From: CALAED01 sp937891035
GTDB taxonomy: Bacteria > Actinomycetota > Actinomycetes > Streptosporangiales > Streptosporangiaceae
Length of the DNA stretch: 20,202 nucleotides
Assembly (NCBI GenBank): GCA_035642125.1
Contig: DASQSZ010000117.1
Coordinates: 1-20,202, forward strand
Reading direction: 5' to 3'
The position numbers and the translations under genes were made by a program. Positions 13,533-20,202 of this stretch are shown in pieces. The first letter of the stretch is position 1. Each line of letters starts with the position of its first letter. Under the pieces are notes generated by a model that ran no database searches, was not told the DNA's origin, and was given only the letters and a program-made list of their open reading frames with translations.

Positions 13533-14720
13533 ATGCAGTTCGGGGTGTTCTCGGTCAGCGATATCACCCGCGACCCGGTGTCGGGAGAGACCCCGAGCGA
13601 AGCGGAGCGGATCGACGCGGTCGTGCGTATCGCGCAAAAGACCGAAGAGGTGGGTCTTGACGTGTTCGCCATCGGCGAGCACCACAACCCGCCGTTCTTC
13701 TCGTCCTCACCCACGACTCTGTTGTCGTTCATCGCGGCGACGACCAAGAGGCTGATCGTGACCACGGCCACGACCCTGATCACGACGAACGACCCGGTGC
13801 GCATCGCCGAGGAGTACGCCGTGTTGCAGCACCTGGCGAAGGGCCGGGTGGATCTGATGCTCGGCCGGGGCAACACGGCCCCGGTGTATCCGTGGTTCGG
13901 GCAGGACATCCGCCAGGGTCTGCCGCTGGCGCTGGAGAACTACAACCTGCTGCACCGGCTGTGGCGCGAGGACGTGGTGGACTGGGAGGGGCGGTTCCGC
14001 ACCCCGCTCCAGGGGTTCACCTCGATCCCGCGGCCGCTCGACGACGTGCCGCCGTTCGTGTGGCACGGGTCGATCCGCACCCCCGAGATCGCCGAGCAGG
14101 CCGCGTACTACGGCGACGGCTTCTTCGCCAACCACATCTTCTGGCCGAAGGAGCACTTCATGCGCCTGATCGGGTTCTACCGTCAACGCTTCGCCCACTA
14201 CGGACACGGTACGGAAAAGCAGGCGATCGTCGGCCTGGGTGGCCAGGCGTACATCGCCCGCAGGTCGCAGGACGCCATCCGGGAGTTCCGGCCCTACTTC
14301 GACGAGGCGCCGGTCTACGGGCACGGCCCGGCGCTGGAGGACTTCATGCGGATGACGCCGCTGTCGGTGGGCAGTCCGCAGGAGGTCATCGACAAGACGC
14401 TGACCTTCCGCGAGCACTTCGGCGACTACCAACGCCAGCTGTTTTTGATCGACCACGCCGGCCTGCCGCTGAAGACCGTGCTGAACCAGCTCGACCTGCT
14501 CGGCGAGGAGGTCGTGCCCACCCTGCGCAAGGAACTGGCCGCCAGGCGCGACCCCGAGGTTCCGGACGCGCCGACGCACGCCTCCCTGGTCAAGGCGAAG
14601 TACGGCGACCGGCCGCCGCGCCGGCCGCGTCCGCTCGCCAACCGCGGAGACAACGTGACGGGCTCGGCCCCATACCAGGACTCCGACCCGGCGGTCCGGG
14701 TCGTGTACCCGAGCGCGTGA
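13533..14720 (+). CDS. luciferase-like FMN-dependent monooxygenase, CE1758 family
   Basis: The 395-residue enzyme has the luciferase-like (bacterial bioluminescence) TIM-barrel pattern. It begins MQFGVFSVSDITRDP, then DVFAIGEHHNPPFFSSSP (about 43-60), TTATTLITTNDPVRIAEEYAVLQHLAKGRVDLMLGRGN, FVWHGSIRTPEIAEQAAYYGDGFFAN, and a C-terminal GLPLKTVLNQLDLLGEEVVPTLR. Such enzymes use reduced FMN and oxygen and need a separate reductase, which is supplied two genes downstream by a CE1759-type FMN reductase; this pairing is a recognised family pair. The ATG at 13533 follows GAGGAGG at ideal spacing, so the longer frame from 13419 is rejected. The stop overlaps the MarR start (TGATG). The extra C-terminal tail from about residue 360 is basic and Pro-rich. 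The substrate is unknown; the aryl-CoA genes next door make an aromatic-derived compound possible. Confidence 0.9.
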   Translation: MQFGVFSVSDITRDPVSGETPSEAERIDAVVRIAQKTEEVGLDVFAIGEHHNPPFFSSSPTTLLSFIAATTKRLIVTTATTLITTNDPVRIAEEYAVLQHLAKGRVDLMLGRGNTAPVYPWFGQDIRQGLPLALENYNLLHRLWREDVVDWEGRFRTPLQGFTSIPRPLDDVPPFVWHGSIRTPEIAEQAAYYGDGFFANHIFWPKEHFMRLIGFYRQRFAHYGHGTEKQAIVGLGGQAYIARRSQDAIREFRPYFDEAPVYGHGPALEDFMRMTPLSVGSPQEVIDKTLTFREHFGDYQRQLFLIDHAGLPLKTVLNQLDLLGEEVVPTLRKELAARRDPEVPDAPTHASLVKAKYGDRPPRRPRPLANRGDNVTGSAPYQDSDPAVRVVYPSA

Positions 14721-15262
14721 TGGCGATGCGCGGCGAGACCAAACCCGGACGCCCGCGCCGCCCGGGCGGGACCGGTCCCGCCGGGTCCAGGCCGGCCGGG
14801 TCCAGGCCCCGGCTCGCCAACGACGCGTGGGAGGCCCTGCTGTCCGCCCACGCGCGGCTGACGAAGCAGTTCGCGGCCGAGGACATCTGGCGTGATCTGT
14901 CCATGCGGGAGTACGACGTGCTCTACACCCTGTCCAAGTGCGACGAACCGCTGCGCATCGGCGAGTTGCACCGGCACGTTCTGCTCAGCCAGCCGGCGCT
15001 GTCGCGCATGGTGGACCGGCTGGTCGAGCGCGGATTCGTCGAGCGGTGTGCGGACCGGTCCGACGGACGCGGCGTCCGCCTGTCGCTCACCGACGCCGGC
15101 CGGGACAAGCAGCGCCAGGTCGGCCGGCGGCACGCCCGCTCCGTCGCCCGCGCGCTCACCGCCGAGTTGACCCCCGACGAGCTGCGGCAGCTGGCGACGA
15201 TCGGATGGAAGCTGGCCCAATCGGACAACGCGGATCAAGACAAGGAGCGAGCACGCCCGTGA
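14720..15262 (+). CDS. MarR-family regulator between the two halves of the flavin duo
   Basis: The 180-residue protein carries a MarR winged helix at about residues 58-130. It shows SMREYDVLYTLSKCDEPLRIGELHRHVLLSQPALSRMVDRLVERGFVERCADRSDGRGVRLSLT as successive helices and wing (DxRxxxLxLT-type wing with the DGRGVRL variant). Dimerisation helices lie on both sides. The N-terminal 30 residues are Gly/Pro/Arg-rich and contain a tandem PAGSR repeat. The ATG at 14720 overlaps the preceding stop (TGATG) and the stop overlaps the next GTG (GTGA), so all three genes are probably translated from one message. MarR proteins usually repress their own operon and respond to small, often phenolic, ligands. 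The palindrome at 13487-13498 is the candidate site. Alternative in-frame starts are GTG at 14717 and ATG at 14726. Confidence 0.92.
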   Translation: MAMRGETKPGRPRRPGGTGPAGSRPAGSRPRLANDAWEALLSAHARLTKQFAAEDIWRDLSMREYDVLYTLSKCDEPLRIGELHRHVLLSQPALSRMVDRLVERGFVERCADRSDGRGVRLSLTDAGRDKQRQVGRRHARSVARALTAELTPDELRQLATIGWKLAQSDNADQDKERARP

Positions 15263-15945
15263 CCACAACCGACAGGCAGGCCTACACGCTCGTGGTCGTC
15301 ACGGCCGGCACCGGCGACCCCTCATCGACCCGCATGCTGGCCGATCGGATCGCGCAGCGCGTCGCCGGCCTGGCGAGCCGGCGCGGGCACGAGGTGGCCA
15401 CCCAGGTCATCGACCTGCGTGCGCTCGCCACCGAGATCACCACCGCCATGGTCTCCCGGCTGGTGGGCCCGAACCTGCGGCAGGCCGTCGACGCCCTCGC
15501 CGAAGCAGACGGCATCGTCGCGGCCACCCCGGTCTACAAGGCCGGGGCGAGCGGCCTGTTCACCTCGTTCTTCCAGGTCCTCGACGACGATCTGCTCATC
15601 GCCAAGCCCGTCGTACTCGCCGCCACAGCGGGATCGGCCCGGCACTCGCTCGTCGTCGACGAGCAGATGCGGTCGCTGTTCGCCTACCTGCGCACCGCCG
15701 TCGTGCCGACCTCGGTGTTCGCCGCACCGGAGGACTGGGGCGACCCGGCGCTGAACACGCGCGTCGACCGGGCCGCGCTCGAGCTGCTGCTCCTCGTCGA
15801 AAGCGGCTTCGCCCGGCAGGTCAGGGACGAGTCCTGGAACGGCTACCGGCACGAGTTCGGCAGCGCCGGCGGAACCGAGGTCTCCATCGACCTCGACTCC
15901 GACCTCATGCGGCTGGCGGCAGGAGGGTCGGCCGCGCGCGAGTGA
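15259..15945 (+). CDS. LLM-partnered NAD(P)H:FMN reductase, CE1759 family
   Basis: The 228-residue protein has a flavodoxin-like fold. The phosphate-binding loop is TAGTGDPSSTRMLADRI (about 14-30), followed by ATPVYKAGASGLFTSFFQVLDDDLL (about 92-116) and KPVVLAATAGSARHSLVVDEQMRSLFAYLRTAVVPTSVFA. These match the NADPH-dependent FMN reductases that accompany CE1758-type luciferase-like enzymes and supply reduced FMN. The GTG at 15259 overlaps the MarR stop (GTGA) and AAGGAG lies eleven bases upstream. It is the last gene of the operon; the next gene converges from the other strand 34 bases away. The frame is open further upstream but that is antisense-free overlap with MarR and not family-like. 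Confidence 0.92.
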   Translation: MTTTDRQAYTLVVVTAGTGDPSSTRMLADRIAQRVAGLASRRGHEVATQVIDLRALATEITTAMVSRLVGPNLRQAVDALAEADGIVAATPVYKAGASGLFTSFFQVLDDDLLIAKPVVLAATAGSARHSLVVDEQMRSLFAYLRTAVVPTSVFAAPEDWGDPALNTRVDRAALELLLLVESGFARQVRDESWNGYRHEFGSAGGTEVSIDLDSDLMRLAAGGSAARE

Positions 15946-15979
15946 GCCACGGCGTCGCGGCTGAGCTTCGCGGCTTGCG

Positions 15980-16180
15980 TCATTCGCTCGGCCTGGGTAG
16001 ATCACGGCAGGAGATCTTGGGGTTCAGCCCAATGTAGTTGAGCGGGCCCGCGAGCATCGTCACGCCGACGGTGGCCGCCATGTTGCAATTGCGCGTGACA
16101 TCGGAGAACTCGTGGCGTTGCCCGGCGGCGAGGGCGCCGATCCCCAGCCAGACGATGAGTACCAGTGTGCCCAAGTGCAT
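15980..16180 (-). CDS. small membrane protein with two hydrophobic segments
   Basis: The 66-residue product has hydrophobic segments at about residues 3-20 and 34-52. A short polar loop with Cys32 lies between them, and a C-terminal AGPLNYIGLNPKISC ends with Cys58 and a Pro-rich tail. The two Cys residues flank the second segment. I do not recognise a named family, although this LNYIGxNPKxxC ending looks like that of short conserved actinobacterial proteins. The ATG at 16180 is chosen because GGAGGTG lies about nine bases upstream; a longer frame from 16288 has an unlike, Arg-rich extension. It converges on the FMN reductase gene and is divergent from the decarboxylase gene. Function unknown; an envelope role is likely from its hydrophobicity. 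Confidence 0.7.
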   Translation of the reverse strand: MHLGTLVLIVWLGIGALAAGQRHEFSDVTRNCNMAATVGVTMLAGPLNYIGLNPKISCRDLPRPSE

Positions 16181-16324
16181 GACCGCGCACCTCCGCGCTC
16201 GGTGACCCGGCCGGACGAGATCGTTCCCCGAACGCCATCGCCCTATGCGCCACTTATCGGTGGCCGGGGCGGCATGGGGCCTCGCCACCGGGCGAACCGG
16301 CCCCCCTATCCCAGCCGGTCTTTA

Positions 16325-16352
16325 CTTTGAGTTATTGTTCTTTTACTCAAGG
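16325..16352 (+). promoter_or_regulatory. AT-rich dyad ahead of the decarboxylase gene
   Basis: TTGAGT (16327-16332) and ACTCAA (16345-16350) are perfect inverted arms around 12 bases; with a G-T pair the stem extends to eight. The loop includes TATTGT (16333-16338), a TANNNT -10 candidate. The 28-base stretch is strikingly AT-rich for this genome. It may be an operator over the -10, or an RNA hairpin in the leader. No clear -35 was found. Confidence 0.45.
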
Positions 16353-16404
16353 TGACAGCGGCGGAGTGGCCGGCCGACGACCGCGCGATCGGGGAGACGA
16401 GTCC

Positions 16405-18672
16405 ATGACTACACAAGCGAAGGTCCTGTTCGCGAGCGAAGATGAGCCGTCCGGCTCCGGCGCGATCACCGAGCAGTTACGGCGGATCCAGGCCGAGCTG
16501 GAACGCGACGACCTTGACGTCCGCTGGGCGAGACCCAGAGACGCGCTGGCGGTGATCGGCGCCGACGCCACCCTCACCGGGGCGCTGGTCGACTGGGGCA
16601 CCCCTGAGGCAGACCGGGAGGCGGTGCTCAAGGGGCTGGCCGACCGGTTCCGCCGGCTGCCGGTCCTGCTCATCGTCCGCGGCAGCGACCTGAGCGACGT
16701 CCCGCTTTGGGTGTACGAGATCATTCACGGCTTCATCTGGCCGCTGGAGGACACGCCGTCGTTCATCGCCGGCCGCATCGTCAGGTCCGTGCGCGACTAC
16801 CAGGAGTGGATGCTGCCGCCGTTCTTCCGCGCGCTGCGCCGGTTCGACGATCGCCACGAGTACTCCTGGCACACGCCCGCCCATGCCGGCGGCGTCGCGT
16901 TCCTGAAATCGCCGGTCGGCCGGGCCTTCTTCGACTACTACGGCGAACGCCTCCTCCGTACCGACCTGTCGATCTCAGTCGCCGAGCTCGGCTCACCGCT
17001 CGAGCACACGGGGCCGATCGGCGAGGCCGAGCGCAACGCCGCTCGCATCTTCGGTGCGGAGCGCACGTTTTTCGTGCTGAACGGAAACTCCACCGCAAAC
17101 CGCATCGTCGGCCACCACTGCATCGCCCGGGACGAGCTCGTCCTCATCGACCGCAACTGCCACCAGTCGGTTCAGCACGCCCTCACGCTGACCGGGGCGC
17201 GACCCGTCTACCTGGTCCCGGACCGCAACCATCTCGGCCTGGCCGGGCCGGTGCCGCCCGCCGCGCTCGCCCCGGCCGCGATCGGCGACCGGCTCGCCGG
17301 CAGCCCCCTGGCGCGGGAGGCGGCCGCCGGGTCCACCCCGACGTACGCCGTCATCACCAACTCGACGTACGACGGGCTCTGTTACGACGCGGGCCGGGTC
17401 GCCGACCTGCTGTCGGGCAGTGTCCCGCGGGTCCATTTCGACGAGGCGTGGTTCGCCTACGCGCGGTTCCACCCGCTGTACCGCGGCCGGTACGGCATGT
17501 CGGTCGGGCCCGAAACGATCCCCGACGAGCGGCGTCCGGCCGTCTTCGTCACGCAGTCGACGCACAAGCTCCTCGCCGCCCTCTCCCAGGGCGCAATGCT
17601 GCACGTCCGGTCGGCCCCGCGCGCGCCGGTCGACTACGAACGGTTCAACGCGACCGCTCAAATGCACGGCAGCACGTCGCCGAACTACCCGATGATCGCC
17701 TCGCTGGACGTGGCCGCCGGCATGATGGACGGCCCGGCCGGACGGTTCCTCACCGACGAGGCGATCGTCGAAGCGATCCGATTCCGGCAGGCGATGGTGC
17801 GGCTGGCCGCCCGCGTCCGCGAGAGCGGCGACCGGCCTGGCTGGTTCTTCGGCGTCTGGCAGCCGCCGGCCGTCACCGATCCCGCGACCGGCGCGGCCGT
17901 GCCGTTCGAGGACGCCCCGATCGACCTGCTGCGCGGCGAGCCGGACTGCTGGCTGCTGGAGCCGGGCGCGGCCTGGCACGGCTTCACCGGCCTTGAGCCC
18001 GGATACTGCCTGCTCGACCCGATCAAGGTCACCATCATCTGCCCGGGCGCGGACCCGCACGACGGCGGCGGCCCCGGCATTCCCGCAAAGCTTCTCGCCG
18101 CCTATCTCGCTGACCGCAACATCGTGGTGGAAAAGACCGGCGACTATACCGTCTTGGTGCTGTTTTCCATGGGGATCACCAAAGGGAAATGGGGCACGCT
18201 GGCCGACGCGCTCATGGATTTCAAGTCGCGTTATGACGGTGGCGCCGCCGTCCAGGACGTCATCTCGAGCCTCGATCGGCCGGGCCGCACCTTGCGTGAG
18301 CTGTGCGAGGGGATGCACCGGGCGCTGCGTGACGCCCGGCTGGGCGAGTTGCTGGACGAGGTGTTCACACAGCTGCCCGAACCGGTCATGCCGCCCGCCG
18401 AGTGCTATCAGCGATTCATCCGCTCCGGGACCGAGCTGGTGCGGCTCGCCGACATGGGCGGCCGGATTTCCGCGGCCGTTGTGGCGGTCACGCCGCCCGG
18501 CATTCCGGTCCTGATGCCCGGCGAGGCGGCCGGGGCCGCCGACGGCCCGCTGCTGACCTACCTGTCCGCGCTCGAGGCGTACGACAAACTCTTCCCCGAC
18601 CTGGCGACCGAGCTCCACGGCGTACATCGCGACGAAAAAGGCGACTATTGGATCGAATGCGTGCGCACGTAA
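16405..18672 (+). CDS. PLP-dependent Orn/Lys/Arg decarboxylase, AdiA-like
   Basis: The 755-residue protein is a group III basic amino-acid decarboxylase, the same length as inducible arginine decarboxylase AdiA. Residues 1-130 are the response-regulator-like wing domain. The PLP fold begins with WHTPAHAGGVAFLKSPVGRA (about 155-174) and goes on with LGSPLEHTGPIGEAE and VLNGNSTANRIVG. HFDEAW (about 344-349) and STHK with the PLP lysine at about residue 388 lie close to the AdiA positions. The C-terminal domain includes GDYTVLVLFSMGITKGKWGTL. It removes CO2 from arginine, lysine or ornithine, giving a diamine or agmatine and consuming a proton, as in acid resistance or polyamine supply. No antiporter gene lies beside it. 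The ATG at 16405 has GGGGAG about ten bases upstream; the frame from 16327 starts inside the promoter dyad. The exact substrate cannot be read from sequence. Confidence 0.92.
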   Translation: MTTQAKVLFASEDEPSGSGAITEQLRRIQAELERDDLDVRWARPRDALAVIGADATLTGALVDWGTPEADREAVLKGLADRFRRLPVLLIVRGSDLSDVPLWVYEIIHGFIWPLEDTPSFIAGRIVRSVRDYQEWMLPPFFRALRRFDDRHEYSWHTPAHAGGVAFLKSPVGRAFFDYYGERLLRTDLSISVAELGSPLEHTGPIGEAERNAARIFGAERTFFVLNGNSTANRIVGHHCIARDELVLIDRNCHQSVQHALTLTGARPVYLVPDRNHLGLAGPVPPAALAPAAIGDRLAGSPLAREAAAGSTPTYAVITNSTYDGLCYDAGRVADLLSGSVPRVHFDEAWFAYARFHPLYRGRYGMSVGPETIPDERRPAVFVTQSTHKLLAALSQGAMLHVRSAPRAPVDYERFNATAQMHGSTSPNYPMIASLDVAAGMMDGPAGRFLTDEAIVEAIRFRQAMVRLAARVRESGDRPGWFFGVWQPPAVTDPATGAAVPFEDAPIDLLRGEPDCWLLEPGAAWHGFTGLEPGYCLLDPIKVTIICPGADPHDGGGPGIPAKLLAAYLADRNIVVEKTGDYTVLVLFSMGITKGKWGTLADALMDFKSRYDGGAAVQDVISSLDRPGRTLRELCEGMHRALRDARLGELLDEVFTQLPEPVMPPAECYQRFIRSGTELVRLADMGGRISAAVVAVTPPGIPVLMPGEAAGAADGPLLTYLSALEAYDKLFPDLATELHGVHRDEKGDYWIECVRT

Positions 18673-18695
18673 TAGGCGCCGAATATCCTGCTTCC

Positions 18696-18731
18696 CGGTG
18701 ATTCACCGCACGGTCCCTGAGCCGATCACCG
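18696..18731 (+). terminator. overlapping inverted repeats after the decarboxylase gene
   Basis: CGGTGAT (18696-18702) pairs perfectly with ATCACCG (18725-18731), a 7-bp stem. The same left arm can instead form CGGTG-ATT-CACCG (18696-18708). Either hairpin lies 24 bases or more past the stop. No T-run follows directly, only TATATT shortly after. Terminator is the simplest reading. Confidence 0.35.
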
Positions 18732-18846
18732 CCATATATTGCCGCACCGTAACGTCGACTTCGACTTCGCCCGCGCCGGAATGGCTCTCGATCTCCACAC
18801 CTGCTTCACCCCCCCGGCGCGGGCGGACCCACTGGAGCGGAGGGAT

Positions 18847-18861
18847 TAGTATCGCGGCGTG
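18847..18861 (+). promoter_or_regulatory. TANNNT six bases before GTG start of the channel-like gene
   Basis: TAGTAT (18847-18852), six bases, then GTG at 18859. An in-frame TAG within this box rules out any earlier start. GGAGGG lies 14 bases upstream, too far for normal initiation, so a leaderless message is likely. Confidence 0.45.
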
Positions 18862-20202
18862 CCTGCCGTCCCCCTGCGCAGAATGGCGCCCCGTGGCCAC
18901 CTGGTCGTATGCGGCGACACCGCGCTGGCGCACCGGCTGGCCGAGGCCTTGATCACGAGGTTCGGCCAGGAGGTGACGGTGATTCTGCCGTCGAAGCGAC
19001 AACATCACGGGCCGCAGATCTCTCGATTGCCGAAGGTGCGCGTCGTCGAGGCCCAGCAACTCACCGATGAGGCGTTCCAGAACGCCCGGGTCGACGTGGC
19101 CAGGGCGGTCGCTCTGGTCGGTCCCGATGATGTCGGCAACATCCACGCGGCGCTGCGGGCCCAAGAGATCAATTCCCGCCTCCGCCTGGTCATCAGGATG
19201 TCCAATACCGCCCTCGGGCATCGCATCCGCAAACTGTTCGCCGACTGTGCGGTGCTGTCCGACGCGGGCATGGCCGCGCCGGAGTTCCTGGCCGCCGCCT
19301 TTGGCCAGGTCGCGCCGAACCACGTGCGGATCGGCGGCCGTACCGTCTATGTGACCGAGCGCGGTGGCACCACCCAGCCTCAGCATGTGCTGTGCGGGCT
19401 CGCGGACAATCCGCCGGCCGGCGGACCGCTGCTGCTGCCGCCCGACGCCGAGGGCGCCACGCTCGTCCTCGCGCTCGCCGACGGAACCCCGCGAGATCCG
19501 CTGGCCAAGTACCGCCGCCGGCGCCTCCCGCTCGTCGGGCTGCTCGGCGACCTGCACAATGTGGTGAACCGCTGGCTGCGCCTGGCGATCGCCGTCCTGA
19601 TCGTCATGCTCTTCGCCGGAATCGGGTTGCAGGCCACCGTCGGCAACTACTCCCTGCTCGACGCGATCTACCTGACCTTGTTCGAGGTCTTGGGGACGGC
19701 GGATCCGGACATCGGGCTTCCGCTCGTCACCAAGCTCACCCAGTTGCTGGTGACGCTGTCCGGCATCGCACTCATCCCCGTCGTCACGGCGACGATCGTC
19801 GATTCGATCGTCCGGATCCGGCTGGCCGACTCGCGGGGACGGCTGCTCGCTCCCATCAGCGGTCATATCGTTGTCGTCGGGCTCGGTGAGGTCGGCACCC
19901 GCATCGTCCGCCAACTGCACGACCTGGGCATCCCGGTGGTGAGCATCGACCACGACGAGAACGCGGCGGGAGTGGCCGAGACCCGCGGGCTCGGCGTGCC
20001 GATCGTGTTCGGCGACGCCACCAGAGAAGAGACCCTGCAGTCGGCCTGGGTCGGCAACAGTCGCGCGCTGGTCACCGTGACCAGCGACGACATCACCAAC
20101 CTCGAGGCGGCGCTGCACGGCCGCACGCTGCGCGAGGATCTCCACGTCGTGCTCCGGCTGTTCGACGGTGATCTCGCGGTCCGGGTCCAGCGCAACTTCA
20201 AC
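18859..20202 (+). CDS. two-TM channel-like protein with two NAD-binding RCK/TrkA-N domains (3' end outside window)
   Basis: At least 448 residues are present and the frame is open to the right edge. Residues about 13-150 form a TrkA-N/Rossmann domain (HLVVCGDTALAHRLAEAL with a degenerate glycine motif). Residues about 240-257 and 293-313 are hydrophobic helices. Between them YLTLFEVLGTADPDIG takes the place of a K+-channel pore loop. Residues about 335-448 form a second Rossmann domain with a canonical GLGEVG (341-346), VVSIDHDENA and GDATREETL. This is the plan of bacterial potassium-channel/RCK proteins of actinobacteria, acting in the plasma membrane with ligand-binding cytoplasmic domains. 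The usual TVGYGD filter is not present; GTADPD is the aligned stretch. K+ selectivity is therefore doubtful, and a different ion or a sensor role is possible. ATG at 18883 is an alternative start. Confidence 0.85.
   Translation, partial: MPAVPLRRMAPRGHLVVCGDTALAHRLAEALITRFGQEVTVILPSKRQHHGPQISRLPKVRVVEAQQLTDEAFQNARVDVARAVALVGPDDVGNIHAALRAQEINSRLRLVIRMSNTALGHRIRKLFADCAVLSDAGMAAPEFLAAAFGQVAPNHVRIGGRTVYVTERGGTTQPQHVLCGLADNPPAGGPLLLPPDAEGATLVLALADGTPRDPLAKYRRRRLPLVGLLGDLHNVVNRWLRLAIAVLIVMLFAGIGLQATVGNYSLLDAIYLTLFEVLGTADPDIGLPLVTKLTQLLVTLSGIALIPVVTATIVDSIVRIRLADSRGRLLAPISGHIVVVGLGEVGTRIVRQLHDLGIPVVSIDHDENAAGVAETRGLGVPIVFGDATREETLQSAWVGNSRALVTVTSDDITNLEAALHGRTLREDLHVVLRLFDGDLAVRVQRNFN

Noticed and set aside
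16993..18627. 544-codon minus-strand frame
   Set aside because: Antisense to the AdiA-like decarboxylase; no family features.
18781..18849. 22-codon ORF ahead of the channel-like gene
   Set aside because: No proper ribosome binding site (purines directly abut the ATG) and its stop lies in the probable -10; chance is likely.
18703..20145. 480-codon minus-strand frame
   Set aside because: Antisense to the channel-like protein with clear Rossmann motifs; Asp/Gln/Arg-rich shadow.
1..20202. tRNA, rRNA, CRISPR array or insertion sequence
   Set aside because: No cloverleaf-like segment, regularly spaced repeats, or transposase motif was recognised on either strand by eye.

Overview
The window is GC-rich actinomycete DNA. 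Third codon positions are mostly G or C, GTG starts are common, and several gene families are typical of Streptomyces, Nonomuraea and Actinomadura relatives (XRE-DUF5753/DUF397 pairs, a CE1758/CE1759 luciferase-like duo, a PaaX-type regulator). I would not name a genus; Streptosporangiales is a guess.

Layout. (1) 1-1540 is a decayed remnant that looks like part of a lasso-type RiPP locus. It has the tail of a MauE/DoxX-like membrane protein, a translationally coupled McjB/B2-like transglutaminase fold that lacks the expected Cys and His, and an S9 prolyl-oligopeptidase-like gene broken over three frames. (2) 1540-3410 holds poorly conserved small genes (a possible soluble ORF and a two-segment membrane protein) and a DUF1697 gene. 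(3) 3562-4645 is an XRE-DUF5753 regulator overlapping its DUF397 partner. It runs head-on into (4) a 1080-residue NACHT STAND NTPase on the minus strand (4660-7902), preceded by a 39-codon ORF with its own ribosome binding site. These resemble an immunity or accessory island. (5) 8253-13306 is an aryl-CoA module: an aryl-CoA ligase and a fused flavin monooxygenase/Old-Yellow-Enzyme protein (2-aminobenzoyl-CoA monooxygenase/reductase type) on the minus strand, divergent from a PaaX-family regulator. (6) 13533-15945 is a tightly coupled operon of a luciferase-like flavin monooxygenase, a MarR regulator and the partner FMN reductase. (7) 15980-20202 has a 66-residue membrane peptide, an AdiA-sized PLP-dependent basic amino-acid decarboxylase, and the start of a two-TM channel-like protein with two NAD-binding (RCK/TrkA-N) domains and a non-canonical pore loop, cut by the right edge.

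How the parts may work together. The ligase would activate an ortho-substituted benzoate (anthranilate or salicylate), and the fused flavoenzyme would hydroxylate and possibly reduce the CoA thioester. The PaaX-type protein is the obvious aryl-CoA-responsive repressor, and a 6-bp dyad sits on the likely -10 of the ligase promoter. The luciferase-like duo next door is separately controlled by an internal MarR gene, with a palindrome in its promoter region. No ring-cleavage, beta-oxidation or thioesterase gene is in the window, so the end product is unknown. The decarboxylase and the channel-like protein suggest pH or ion homeostasis.

Regulatory signals recur: TANNNT-N6-GTG arrangements (candidate leaderless starts) precede the DUF1697, PaaX and channel genes, and inverted repeats sit in front of the ligase, LLM and decarboxylase genes. 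All functions are read from motifs and remembered families; no search was run.
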